Below are positions 7,752 through 16,078 of a DNA stretch of 64,000 nucleotides, piece after piece. This DNA is from Clostridia bacterium. Its GTDB lineage: Bacteria; Bacillota; Clostridia; Oscillospirales; CAG-272. Positions within the stretch are counted from its first letter, which is position 1; each line of letters starts with the position of its first letter. Made by a program: the position numbers and the translations under genes. The stretch spans positions 1-64,000 of the forward strand of contig JAFSYU010000040.1 of the NCBI GenBank assembly GCA_017443595.1, written 5' to 3'. The notes under the pieces are model-generated. The model searched no databases. It saw nothing but the letters and a program-made list of their open reading frames with translations, and was not told the DNA's origin.

Positions 7752-9002
7752 TTATACTCTCTTTGAAAGAACTTCTTTTTCGTACTTTTTGACTTCGTCA
7801 AACCAGCCGGACTCGGTCGTTCCGCACTGACGGCAGAATTCTTCCCATACGTCGCCGAGCGGGAGCATCTTTATCTCTTCCTGGCGTACCATGAGCTCGG
7901 TAAATTCGGCGTTGTCCTGGAGCTTCTTCAGCTCTTCATGCGGTGTGAGCATGGCGGCAAGAAGCGCCTTCTTCCACGATCTTACGCCTACGGTCCAGGC
8001 GGAGATGCGGTTGATGCTTGCGTCAAAGTAGTCAAGCGCCATGTAAACTCTGTCAAGCGCATTGCAGCGGACTATTTCTTTTGCCATTTCCTTCGTCTCG
8101 TCGTCGAGAAGCAGTACGTGGTCGGAGTCCCAGCGAACGCCGCGCGTGATGTGAAGCGCGATCTCCGGATAATATACGAGCAGAGCGGGTATCTTATCGG
8201 AAACGACTTCCGTCGGATGATAGTGGCCGTTGTCCATGAGCGGAAGCACGTTTTCATGCGTTGCCGCGAACGTGAGCGTGAATTCGGCGGAGCCGGCGGT
8301 GTAGGATTCAACGCCTATACCGAACACCTTTGATTCAACGCACGGTTTTACGAGCTTGGGATCGTGCGGTTCCGCGATTATTTCTTCTATGGATTTCTTG
8401 TAGCGGAGTCTCGGACCCATTCTGTCAGCCGGGATATCCTTGAAGCCATCGCCTATCCAGATGTTCATAACGCAGGGGATACCTGTCTCTTTTGCAAAAT
8501 ATTCGGATATACGAATGCAGGCTTTGCCGTGTTCTACCCAGAATTTTCTCGTTTCTTCATCGGGAGAGGTGAGGGAAAGACCGTTTTTGACCTTCGGATG
8601 AGAGAAGAACGTTGGGTTGAAATCTATACCTATTCCTCTTGCTTTTGCAAATTCCACCCATTTTGCAAAGTGCTTGGGTTCAAGCTTGTCGCGGTCTACG
8701 TGCTGACCGGGTTCAAATATGGCGTAGCAGGCGTGAAGATTGAGCTTCAGCTTACCGGGGCAAAGTGAAATGACTTTGTCAATATCAGCCATAAGTTCCT
8801 CGGGATTCCTTGCTTTGCCGGGATAATTTCCCGTTGTCTGAATACCGCCGGTGAGAGGGCCGTCGTGGTCAAAACCCGTAACGTCGTCGCCCTGCCAGCA
8901 GTGGAGCGCTACCGGAATGTCTTTCAGTTTTGCTATCACGGCGTCGGTATCTATACCGAGCTTTGCGTATACCGCTTTTGCAGATTCGTATCTTGTGCTC
9001 AT
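7752..9002 (-). CDS. rhaA: L-rhamnose isomerase
   Basis: Converts L-rhamnose to L-rhamnulose in the cytoplasm, the first step of rhamnose catabolism. The product is 416 residues, a usual RhaA length. The family signatures HCWQGDDVTGF (about 33-43), GGIQTTGNYPG, DNGHYHPTEVVSDKIP (about 257-272) and WDSDHVLLLDDE (about 291-302) include the metal-binding Asp/His positions. The start at 9002 was chosen because AAAAAGGAG lies just upstream; the frame stays open 15 codons further up but without a better site. No kinase, aldolase or transporter for rhamnose is adjacent, so the rest of the pathway must be elsewhere. It has its own promoter at 9055-9083. Confidence 0.95.
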   Translation of the reverse strand: MSTRYESAKAVYAKLGIDTDAVIAKLKDIPVALHCWQGDDVTGFDHDGPLTGGIQTTGNYPGKARNPEELMADIDKVISLCPGKLKLNLHACYAIFEPGQHVDRDKLEPKHFAKWVEFAKARGIGIDFNPTFFSHPKVKNGLSLTSPDEETRKFWVEHGKACIRISEYFAKETGIPCVMNIWIGDGFKDIPADRMGPRLRYKKSIEEIIAEPHDPKLVKPCVESKVFGIGVESYTAGSAEFTLTFAATHENVLPLMDNGHYHPTEVVSDKIPALLVYYPEIALHITRGVRWDSDHVLLLDDETKEMAKEIVRCNALDRVYMALDYFDASINRISAWTVGVRSWKKALLAAMLTPHEELKKLQDNAEFTELMVRQEEIKMLPLGDVWEEFCRQCGTTESGWFDEVKKYEKEVLSKRV

Positions 9003-9054
9003 TGGAATACTCCTTTTTCTATTCATTCCGTCATGTCGGACGGTCATTGTCTAT

Positions 9055-9083
9055 ATTGTATCATATAATTATGAATATTGCAA
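9055..9083 (-). promoter_or_regulatory. Sigma-A-type promoter of rhaA
   Basis: On the minus strand, TTGCAA (9078-9083), a 17-bp spacer and TACAAT (9055-9060). The imperfect inverted repeat CCGTC-N6-GACGG at 9027-9042 lies just downstream and could be an operator. That last point is inference only. Confidence 0.75.
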
Positions 9084-9099
9084 TATGTTTTACTGCTTT

Positions 9100-10626
9100 T
9101 TATCTGAAATCCACGTATATCTCGTTAATATCCGTATCCTCGTACCAGCTGTCTTTATCTACTGTATAAGTCAGCTTTCCTTTATATCCTACGGAGTTTT
9201 TCAGCGTTTCCGTATACTCTTTTACGTCTTTTTCCGCCGCTTCTATCCGCGCCTTAAAGTTTGCTTCAAGCGTTTCCGCTCCGCCTTCGTATTCCGCCTG
9301 TCCTGTATAGACTTCTCCCAATTTTACAGTCGCTTCCGAATACAGTTTGTAGAGCTTTTCATACGCTTTGTAGCAGTCGCCGTACTGTTTTACCTGCTCA
9401 TCCGTAAACACGTAACCGCCGTTTTTGATATCCTGAACATAGCCGAGCACCTTTTCCGCCTGGCGTACGTGCTTGAGAGCGTCAAGCCCTGTTTCATGGA
9501 GCCACTGCTCAAACTGAACGGTACAGGTGCCTACGGGTTTTACATTTATATTATATACTTCTTTTATAAGCTGCACGCGCTCCGGCTGATCCACGAACGC
9601 CCACGCCCAGTCGTAACGCATTTTTATCGTTCCGGTAACGGCGCGGGAGCGGATGTTTTCAGATTCAAGATTTGACGCGAAGTTTACGAGGGCCGCCGTC
9701 TGCGCCGCGTTGGTGTTTGTATAAACGTGGTTTCCCGCCGCGGACAGAAGCGCGGGGATCATAGATATTTTCTTTTCATTTTTCAGCTTGTTGAATATGG
9801 CTATAAGCATTTTGCGCTGTCTTGTGTTGCGGGATTTGTCAAGTCCGTCCGCCGCCTGTCTTACGCGCAGATAACCGAGCACGCCGTTGCCGTCAAGGTG
9901 CTGTCTGCCGTAACCGTAGTACGTTTGTCCGTCGTGTGATGAAAACGGCTGGTCCACGTCGTAATCTATGCCGCCCATAGCGTCCACTATATCCACAACG
10001 GCTTTGAAGTCCACTGCGTAGTAATACGGTATGGATATGCCGCCGAGCCACTGTTCCGCGGTGCGGCAAACAAGCTCAAAACCGCTGTTTTTGTTATCCA
10101 TTCCGCCGCCGACGTTGAAAGCGCAGTTGAATTTATAATAGCCTCTGTAACCGGGAACGGTGGTGAACGTATCTCTTTGCAGAGAGATCATATCCATGGT
10201 GTTGTTTTCAAAGCTTATGGCTAAAACTATGCTGACGTCCGTATGCGCCATGCTTCCGCTTGACGTTATGCCGTTTTCGTTTGCGTCTATGCCCATAAGC
10301 ATTACGTTGAACATCTCATACGGTTTTTCTTCCGTTGGCTTTACGCCGGGGACGTCCGTTTCAGGCTCCGTTGTCTCCTCCGGTTCAGTATCGGTATCCG
10401 GTTCCGCTTCCGTATCTATGGTGAAAGCGGGCTGTATGGGCAGACTTTCGCCGTCCGTTTCCACGTCCGTGCCGGAAGGATCGAAAAACGAACCCGGGTC
10501 ATTCAATATCCTGTACGCGTAAACGCCGAAAACGACGCCCGCAACGGTAAGCGCGCCGGCGACGCTCAGCAGCACGATAAGTACGATCTTCTTTTTCTTT
10601 GAAAGGGGAGCTTTTTTATCGCTCAT
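9100..10626 (-). CDS. LytR-CpsA-Psr (LCP) family protein
   Basis: 508 residues. A short basic cytoplasmic N-terminus, one membrane segment (about 13-37), an acidic Thr/Glu/Pro linker (about 60-100) and then an LCP domain (about 105-290). LCP features are VMLMGIDANE, SLQRDTFTTVP and the Arg-rich YLRVRQAADG...KSRNTRQRKML. LCP enzymes transfer undecaprenyl-linked glycopolymers (teichoic-acid-like or capsular) onto peptidoglycan outside the cell. About 180 residues beyond the LCP domain form a helical extension of unknown role. Its ATG overlaps the stop of the radical SAM gene (ATGA), so it is translationally coupled to that unusual partner. Which polymer it attaches is not shown. Confidence 0.9.
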   Translation of the reverse strand: MSDKKAPLSKKKKIVLIVLLSVAGALTVAGVVFGVYAYRILNDPGSFFDPSGTDVETDGESLPIQPAFTIDTEAEPDTDTEPEETTEPETDVPGVKPTEEKPYEMFNVMLMGIDANENGITSSGSMAHTDVSIVLAISFENNTMDMISLQRDTFTTVPGYRGYYKFNCAFNVGGGMDNKNSGFELVCRTAEQWLGGISIPYYYAVDFKAVVDIVDAMGGIDYDVDQPFSSHDGQTYYGYGRQHLDGNGVLGYLRVRQAADGLDKSRNTRQRKMLIAIFNKLKNEKKISMIPALLSAAGNHVYTNTNAAQTAALVNFASNLESENIRSRAVTGTIKMRYDWAWAFVDQPERVQLIKEVYNINVKPVGTCTVQFEQWLHETGLDALKHVRQAEKVLGYVQDIKNGGYVFTDEQVKQYGDCYKAYEKLYKLYSEATVKLGEVYTGQAEYEGGAETLEANFKARIEAAEKDVKEYTETLKNSVGYKGKLTYTVDKDSWYEDTDINEIYVDFR

Positions 10627-11258
10627 TTTTTCTCCTTTTGAGCGGGTATTCTGTATTTGAAAATATCAAGTCCGGTTATTCCCATACCGCGCAGGATATC
10701 GACCGACCTTTTTCTGTCGCTTTCACTGTTAAAGCCCGGTATAAGTGGGACGCGCACGGTTATCCTGTCCGGTCCGACGAGGCTCAGCAGAAGAGAAAGA
10801 TTTGAAAGCGCCGTTTTATTGTCGCCGCCGGTGTACGCGCGGTATATTTCATTTTTCGTATCTTTTATATCAACGAAAAAACCGTCAACGGCCTCCGCCG
10901 CCTCGTATACGTTCTTTTCCGGTATCATAAGGCTGGATTCCGCGTAAATATGCCATTCATCCGGTATTATTTTTCTGAATTCGGTTATAAAAGCCGTGTG
11001 CAGCAGCGGCTCGCCGCCGCCGAACGTGATACCGCCGCCGGTCGCGGAATAATACAGTCCGTCCTGCTTTACTTTATCGTAAAGCTCCGCGGCGGTGACG
11101 CGGTTTTCACATTCAAACGTCTTGCTCCCCGGATTTATACAGTATTTACAGCCAAGCGGACAGCCCTGCGCGCAGACGAGCGCGGTGACGCCCTGCCCGT
11201 CCGTCGCCATACGGAGCCGCCCTATTTTCCAGAGAGGGAACAGCGGCGCATCAGTCAT
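10623..11258 (-). CDS. Radical SAM protein, pyruvate formate-lyase-activating-enzyme-like
   Basis: 211 residues. CPLGCKYC (C-x3-C-x2-C, about residues 34-41) is the radical SAM [4Fe-4S] motif. GGGITFGGGEPLL is the conserved GGE region. Small size and overall pattern match glycyl-radical-activating or related short radical SAM enzymes. No glycyl radical enzyme is encoded nearby. The gene starts inside the end of the 178-aa Cys-motif lipoprotein gene (ATGACTGA overlap) and its stop overlaps the LCP start, so all three are made together. A target within the neighbouring Cys-rich protein is possible but is inference. Confidence 0.88.
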   Translation of the reverse strand: MTDAPLFPLWKIGRLRMATDGQGVTALVCAQGCPLGCKYCINPGSKTFECENRVTAAELYDKVKQDGLYYSATGGGITFGGGEPLLHTAFITEFRKIIPDEWHIYAESSLMIPEKNVYEAAEAVDGFFVDIKDTKNEIYRAYTGGDNKTALSNLSLLLSLVGPDRITVRVPLIPGFNSESDRKRSVDILRGMGITGLDIFKYRIPAQKEKK

Positions 11259-11787
11259 TTTTGCTTTCGTTTCCGTTTTTTTTCGGAATTGCGATCTTGC
11301 CCATCAGATGCGAATTATCGACCGTTTCCGGCACGTATTCGTCCATATCTCCAAAGATCTCTACCGGTTCTCCGTCAAGTTCCTCGTATGTCTCGGTCTC
11401 GGTCTCCGTCTCGGTCTCCGTCTCGGCCTCGGTCTCCGTTTCCGTTTCAGTCTCGGTTTCGGTTTCCGTCTCCATCTGCGTTTGCTGAACGGACGTTTCC
11501 GGCGGCAGCGGATCTCCGGCGAGGGGCTGAATGACGTTGGTACAGCCCGATACGGACAAGGCTATGCCCGCGGCTACGCCGACGACGGCGACGGTCTTGC
11601 CGAGCGATCTTCTTTCCTCCAGCCTGCGCTCAAGCTCGCGCACTTCCGCCTCGCATTTCGGACAGGTGCCGGGACAGTTTCCCTTGTGCTCGCATTCGTC
11701 GACTATCCATTCGATATCGTTGTTTTTTGCGATCTCTGCGCGGATCTGCTTCAGTATCTTACATTTTTCTTTACCGTAGTATTTCAT
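11251..11787 (-). CDS. Cys-motif protein with internal lipobox and Thr/Glu stalk
   Basis: 178 residues. The N-terminal 60 residues are soluble and contain CEHKGNCPGTCPKC (C-x5-C-x3-C-x2-C, about 32-45), a metal- or FeS-binding pattern, then a charged helix. A hydrophobic stretch (about 64-82) ends in VSGC, which fits a lipobox. A (TE)n tract (about 104-138) and a short acidic tail follow. If processed as a lipoprotein, an unusual Cys-motif propeptide of about 80 residues would stay inside while a Thr/Glu-stalked lipoprotein is exported; if not, it is a single-pass protein with its Cys domain in the cytoplasm. I recall similar CPGTCPKCE-type proteins beside radical SAM genes in gut anaerobes but know no assigned function. 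A strong AGGAGG precedes the start. Confidence 0.8.
   Translation of the reverse strand: MKYYGKEKCKILKQIRAEIAKNNDIEWIVDECEHKGNCPGTCPKCEAEVRELERRLEERRSLGKTVAVVGVAAGIALSVSGCTNVIQPLAGDPLPPETSVQQTQMETETETETETETETEAETETETETETETYEELDGEPVEIFGDMDEYVPETVDNSHLMGKIAIPKKNGNESKND
11395..11476 (-). repeat. Low-complexity Thr-Glu coding repeat
   Basis: Near-perfect 6-bp periodicity (GTCTCG/GTCTCC on plus) encodes alternating Thr and Glu in the minus-strand lipoprotein. Such tracts change length by slippage. It reads as a spacer or stalk and is not a CRISPR or minisatellite outside a gene. Confidence 0.85.
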
Positions 11788-11851
11788 AGTATATACCTCC
11801 TATACTATTAGACGGCAAAAACGTGCGGTTTCTTTCATACACGTATGGATA

Positions 11852-12649
11852 TTACTTTTTTGAAGGCGCGGTCCACGTATAGCCGTGATATTTATTGCCG
11901 TTTGCCACGGCTTGTACTATGCGGTTTGAAATGTTGCTTTTTGTTCCCGCGGATATCTGCGCGCCTTTGGGCAAAAGCTCCGTCATTATCCAGTCTGCCG
12001 CTTTGCCGTATGAGGCAAAGGAGCGGATCTCGTCGCCGAGACTTGCCGTTACGTGCGGATTTTTTACCTGCACGGGCGGGGATATTGCGATCCTGTCGTT
12101 TTTATATACCCTTACGTATTCGGGGAACGGACATTCTTCGATCTGCTCGCCTCTGCTGCACTCGTAGACGTGTTTTAAGAGCTTGGCGTCGTTCAACGCG
12201 TGATGGTTGTGTTCTTCCGGTGCGCCGTAATAGTCCGCCAGCTTATATAACGATACGGTCTGATTCGTTTTGAAAATGCACGATATCTCCGGTGAGATAT
12301 CCGTTATGCTGCCGTATATCAGTCCGAGCATACACTGCGCTTTGAAAGTTTTGACGTATCTTAACGTCACGCTTATAAATCTGCCGTCGCAGTTGCCGTA
12401 GCAGTAAAACTGCGCTCTCTCGCTTTTATCTATAAAATCGTATAAACGGGAAAATACCTCGTCCGCGTCGGGAGAACGGCGCAGCTGTGCGCTCGTTATT
12501 CCGGTAAGCTCCGTTATGAATCCCGTCATTTTTCTCATGCTGTGCGGCTTTACAAGAGAGTAAAACTCGCGTCCGTCCTCGTCAACGCAGCCTACGGAGA
12601 TTATTTCCTGCTCAAACTGCGTCGCTTCAAAATCCATAAAATATTTCAT
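11852..12649 (-). CDS. DnaQ/RNase T-type 3'-5' exonuclease with C-terminal NUMOD-like domain
   Basis: 265 residues. DEDDh exonuclease motifs are visible: MDFEAT (Asp and Glu of motif I, residues 5-10), YGNCDGRF (motif II Asp) and HNHHALNDA (motif III His and Asp, about 147-155). The last 60 residues (SFASYGKAADWI...NISNRIVQAVANGN...GYTW) resemble the NUMOD/IENR modular DNA-binding helices of homing endonucleases and phage proteins, which is unusual on this enzyme. It probably trims nucleic acid ends in the cytoplasm; DNA versus RNA is not decided. It lies 11 nt after the macro-like gene in the recG operon. Confidence 0.8.
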   Translation of the reverse strand: MKYFMDFEATQFEQEIISVGCVDEDGREFYSLVKPHSMRKMTGFITELTGITSAQLRRSPDADEVFSRLYDFIDKSERAQFYCYGNCDGRFISVTLRYVKTFKAQCMLGLIYGSITDISPEISCIFKTNQTVSLYKLADYYGAPEEHNHHALNDAKLLKHVYECSRGEQIEECPFPEYVRVYKNDRIAISPPVQVKNPHVTASLGDEIRSFASYGKAADWIMTELLPKGAQISAGTKSNISNRIVQAVANGNKYHGYTWTAPSKK

Positions 12650-12660
12650 TCAACAGTCCG

Positions 12661-13461
12661 TTATACTCCGAGCAATGCCTGATCGTATTCAAACAAAGCT
12701 TCGTTTATTTCATATATATCGTATTTGCCGTGGGTTATAAAATACTCGACTATAAGATCGCCTTTGTTGCTTTTAGACAGAGCGAACCCCGCTTTTTCAA
12801 GCAGGCTTTTCGTCTGTTCAAGCGAGAGAGACAAAGCGATGCAGAACGAAAGCGCGGTCGTTTTTTTCGGCCTGTAATCAGGCGAGGATCTTATTTTGGA
12901 AAACAGCTTTCTGTCGACGTTCGCGCGCTTGTAGCACTGTACGTCGGTCATACCGCTTTTGTCTATAAGCTCGAGCAGCGTTTCGGAAAATCCCTTGTCC
13001 GCGTTTTTTATGTATTCGTGCAGCGGATCTTCAAACGGAGCCGCCTCCTCGCACGTGAACACGTCCGCGTTTCTAGGAACGCACGCCGCCGCTTTCATCA
13101 TCTGCGCGCCAAAAACGTACGAAGTCTTGTTCTTTTTCGCCCTTTCATCCGCACGCTTTTCCGCAAACATATCAAACTTTCCGGTTTTTATGCGTTTACC
13201 GCCGGTGGATATTATTATGCTCGTTTCGTGATCGGATAGAAATCCGGCGCACGCCTTGCACGCCTGCTCAAAGCTGTTTGTTTCGCTCAGTCCGGCGCGG
13301 CTTATAAGCGGGATGATAACGCATTCCTCGCCGTTTTCGTACGCCGTGCCGAGCAGATCATTATATGAGAGTTTTTCTTTTTTACCGGTCCTGACGATCT
13401 TGTATTCGGGGTAAAGCTCTTTTATCGCTTCGGGATGTTCAATTGAAAATACGAGCGGCAT
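12661..13461 (-). CDS. Degenerate macro-domain-like protein with C-terminal helical domain
   Basis: 266 residues from ATG 13461, chosen for a GGAGG site 6 nt upstream; the frame is open 22 codons further but inside recG. Residues about 30-85 (YNDLLGTAYENGEECVIIPL, then SFEQACKACAGFL) match the second half of a macro (ADP-ribose-binding) fold. The N-terminal half with the ligand-binding Asp and GxVN loops is missing. The C-terminal 110 residues (SGMTDVQCYKRANVDRKLFS...) form an HTH-like helical domain that I recall behind complete macro domains in Clostridia. Loss of ADP-ribose binding is therefore likely and a regulatory role possible. It overlaps the 3' end of recG by 23 nt. Confidence 0.7.
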   Translation of the reverse strand: MPLVFSIEHPEAIKELYPEYKIVRTGKKEKLSYNDLLGTAYENGEECVIIPLISRAGLSETNSFEQACKACAGFLSDHETSIIISTGGKRIKTGKFDMFAEKRADERAKKNKTSYVFGAQMMKAAACVPRNADVFTCEEAAPFEDPLHEYIKNADKGFSETLLELIDKSGMTDVQCYKRANVDRKLFSKIRSSPDYRPKKTTALSFCIALSLSLEQTKSLLEKAGFALSKSNKGDLIVEYFITHGKYDIYEINEALFEYDQALLGV

Positions 13462-15517
13462 TACCGTCCTCCGATGTATATTTTTCCGCCCATTCAAACG
13501 CGCGGTACAACAACTGCGCGTCGTCAAGAGCGCCCGCCATGCGCAGCTTTAATGCGCCGTGCTGACGTATCTTTTCTCCGTTGTCGCGGATAAAATCTCC
13601 GGGTCCTCTTTGCTTCAGATCGAATTCCGCTATTTTATATCCGTTGTTTTCACGCTCCATTATTTTGAGACGTGAAACGGCGTTCTGCCCCGGATCGTTT
13701 GCCATAAGTATGCAGTATGACGCGTATTTTCCGCGTCCCACTCTGCCGCGCAGCTGATGCAGCTGAGATAAGCCGAAGCAGTCCGCGTCCTCCACGAGCA
13801 TGACGGAGGCGTTCGGCACGTTTATGCCGACCTCTATGACCGTTGTGGAAACGAGTATGTCAAGCTCGCCGCGCTCAAACGCTTTCATGACCGCGCTTTT
13901 TTGTACGCCTTTCATTTTTCCGTGCAGATATCCCACGCGCAGATCCGGGAAAACCTCGGTTGAAAGCGTTTCCGCGTAATTGACCGCGGCTTTTCTTTTT
14001 TTGACCTGTTTGTTGTAACTGTCCGGTGAGAAATCGGCGGACAGCGCTTCAAGCGGTATTAACCCGTCGTCTTCGGTCTCTTCAATACCGGGACAGACGA
14101 TATACGCCTGTCTGCCTTCTTTTACCTGCGCTTTTATAAAATCATATATTTTATCCCGGCTCTCCTCGTCTCTGTAAGCCGTGCGAACGGTGCGCCTGCC
14201 GGGCGGCATTTCGTCTATTACCGAGACGTCAAGATCGCCGAAGAGTACGAGAGCGAGCGTGCGCGGTATGGGCGTAGCGCTCATGACGAGCATATGAGAG
14301 CCTTCTCCCTTTTTCAAAAGCGCCTCACGCTGACCTACGCCGAAGCGGTGCTGTTCGTCACATACTACGAGTCCGAGATTTTTGAAATTAACCTTGTCCG
14401 TTATAAGCGCGTGCGTGCCTATCACAAGGTCGCATTCACCGGAGGCGAGGCATTCAAAGACTTCGTTCTTTTTCTTTGCCGGTATATCGGATACAAGCAG
14501 ACATACCGTTTTGCCGAGAGCTGAAAACAGTTTTTTACAGTCTTCGTAATGCTGGCGCGCAAGTATTTCGGTAGGCGCCATCAAAGCCGTCTGATAACCG
14601 TTTTCCGCCGCGACGTAAGCGGCAAACTGCGCGCATACCGTCTTACCGGAGCCGACGTCGCCTGAGACCATGCGGCGCATGGGAGCTCTGCCGTCTTCCG
14701 AGGTGAGATCCGCGTATATCTCGTTCATAACGCGCTTCTGCGCGTTTGTGAATTCAAAGCCTACCGCGTTTTTAAAAGCGGAGCAGTCGCACTTGTGAAA
14801 CGGAGCTCGCGGAAGCCCGTCTTCCGTTTTTCTCTGCCGTCTGGCGTTCAGCGCAAAACCGAACAGCTCTTCAAAAGCAAGCCTGCGCTTCGCATCCGCT
14901 ATAGCTTCAAGCGATGAAGGATGATGTATGGTCCTTATCGCTTCCGTGCGGCTCATAAGACGCTCGGCTTCTATTACCTCGGCAGGCAGATTTTCCGGTA
15001 TCACCGTGTCAGCTCTGTCTATGATAGCCGAGACGAGCTTGTTTATCCGAACAGAGCTGAATCCCTCCGTTGCCGGATATACCGGGTACAAAGGCAAAAG
15101 AGTTTCGCTGTACGGCTCGTAGACCGGAGAATGAAGTTCAACGTGCTTGCCGTGCCGTGATACTTTTCCGTAAAATCTGTATGAGACGCCGGCTATGAGC
15201 GTGTTTTTTATATACGCCTGGTTGAAAAACGTAACGGTGCAGACGCCCGTTCCGTCTCCCGCCGGGACTTTGAAAATCATAAGCCCGCTTCTCGTCTTGG
15301 CGTAAGTGGGAGGAGCCGTAACGGTCAGCACGAAAGAAGCGGTCTCCCCGTCTTCCGCGGACGCCACCGTCTTTATGTTCCCGCGGAACTCGTAAGCGCG
15401 CGGAAAATGGTAGAGCAGGGAACCGACAGTCGTTATCCCGAGCTTTTGCAGGCGCGCGCCGACAGCGCTGCCCACGCCGGATAAACGTTTTATGTCGGTA
15501 TCAAGCGCGACCGTCAT
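13439..15517 (-). CDS. recG: ATP-dependent DNA helicase RecG
   Basis: 692 residues, full length. RecG remodels stalled replication forks and Holliday junctions. It has an N-terminal wedge/OB region (GVGSAVGARLQKLGI, an HhH-like start), Walker A GDVGSGKT (about 286-293), the DEQH box DEQHRFG (about 387), SATPIPRT, and the C-terminal helicase motifs TTVIEVGINVPNA and QLRGRVGRG. It sits mid-operon, 11 nt after the small membrane protein gene, and its end is overlapped by the macro-like gene. Confidence 0.97.
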   Translation of the reverse strand: MTVALDTDIKRLSGVGSAVGARLQKLGITTVGSLLYHFPRAYEFRGNIKTVASAEDGETASFVLTVTAPPTYAKTRSGLMIFKVPAGDGTGVCTVTFFNQAYIKNTLIAGVSYRFYGKVSRHGKHVELHSPVYEPYSETLLPLYPVYPATEGFSSVRINKLVSAIIDRADTVIPENLPAEVIEAERLMSRTEAIRTIHHPSSLEAIADAKRRLAFEELFGFALNARRQRKTEDGLPRAPFHKCDCSAFKNAVGFEFTNAQKRVMNEIYADLTSEDGRAPMRRMVSGDVGSGKTVCAQFAAYVAAENGYQTALMAPTEILARQHYEDCKKLFSALGKTVCLLVSDIPAKKKNEVFECLASGECDLVIGTHALITDKVNFKNLGLVVCDEQHRFGVGQREALLKKGEGSHMLVMSATPIPRTLALVLFGDLDVSVIDEMPPGRRTVRTAYRDEESRDKIYDFIKAQVKEGRQAYIVCPGIEETEDDGLIPLEALSADFSPDSYNKQVKKRKAAVNYAETLSTEVFPDLRVGYLHGKMKGVQKSAVMKAFERGELDILVSTTVIEVGINVPNASVMLVEDADCFGLSQLHQLRGRVGRGKYASYCILMANDPGQNAVSRLKIMERENNGYKIAEFDLKQRGPGDFIRDNGEKIRQHGALKLRMAGALDDAQLLYRAFEWAEKYTSEDGNAARIFN

Positions 15518-15528
15518 TTTTCCCTCCG

Positions 15529-16071
15529 TTATTTTTTGAATATCCTTTCAAATCCGAACTTTTTGCGCAAGACTTTTATATAAAGCGCCGTCATTACGGA
15601 TATAACGTAATCGCAGAGCAAAAACGCAACGTTTGCCGCCGCCATCGTTACGAAAAACATGGGCGTACCAATGCCGAAAATGTCGTCAAGCAGGGCAAAA
15701 TAAGATACCACGGTGTATAAAATGTAATACGCTCCGTTGAAATATAAAAGTTTAAGGATATATCCTACCGCCTTCGGCAGTCTGTCAAAATACGGCTTTA
15801 TTATGGGATAACCGCCCATGAAGCAGATATAACACAAAGGCGAGAATTTATGCGGTACTATAAGAAGCGCAAGCAAAGATACCACCGCGTAAACGACGAC
15901 GACGGGTTTTTTGCCGTATTCCACGAGCAGTACGACGGTAAACGCTATCGTCATAGCCGCGATCACTAAATCAAGTATCTGAAAAACGCTTGACAGATAT
16001 AGTATAACAAGCTCCGCGGCGGAGAAAATGCCGCACAAAGCTATCATTTTTATCCTGTATTTATCTTTCAT
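15529..16071 (-). CDS. Hypothetical membrane protein
   Basis: 180 residues with about five hydrophobic segments between short basic loops, starting MKDKYRIKMIALCGIFSAAELVI... and ending in a basic tail. No enzyme motif was found. It may be a small transporter-like or scaffold protein. It lies between the J-domain gene (stop 8 nt upstream of its ATG, AGGAG in between) and recG, so it is co-transcribed with both. The family was not recognised with certainty. Confidence 0.75.
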   Translation of the reverse strand: MKDKYRIKMIALCGIFSAAELVILYLSSVFQILDLVIAAMTIAFTVVLLVEYGKKPVVVVYAVVSLLALLIVPHKFSPLCYICFMGGYPIIKPYFDRLPKAVGYILKLLYFNGAYYILYTVVSYFALLDDIFGIGTPMFFVTMAAANVAFLLCDYVISVMTALYIKVLRKKFGFERIFKK

Positions 16072-16078
16072 GCCGCTC

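Noticed and set aside
8851..9675. 274-codon plus-strand ORF across the rhaA start and LCP end
   Set aside because: It spans the rhaA promoter and two well-supported minus-strand genes.
11095..11811. Long plus-strand ORFs opposite the Cys-motif and radical SAM genes
   Set aside because: They mirror the minus-strand coding sequence, without start signals or protein-like motifs.
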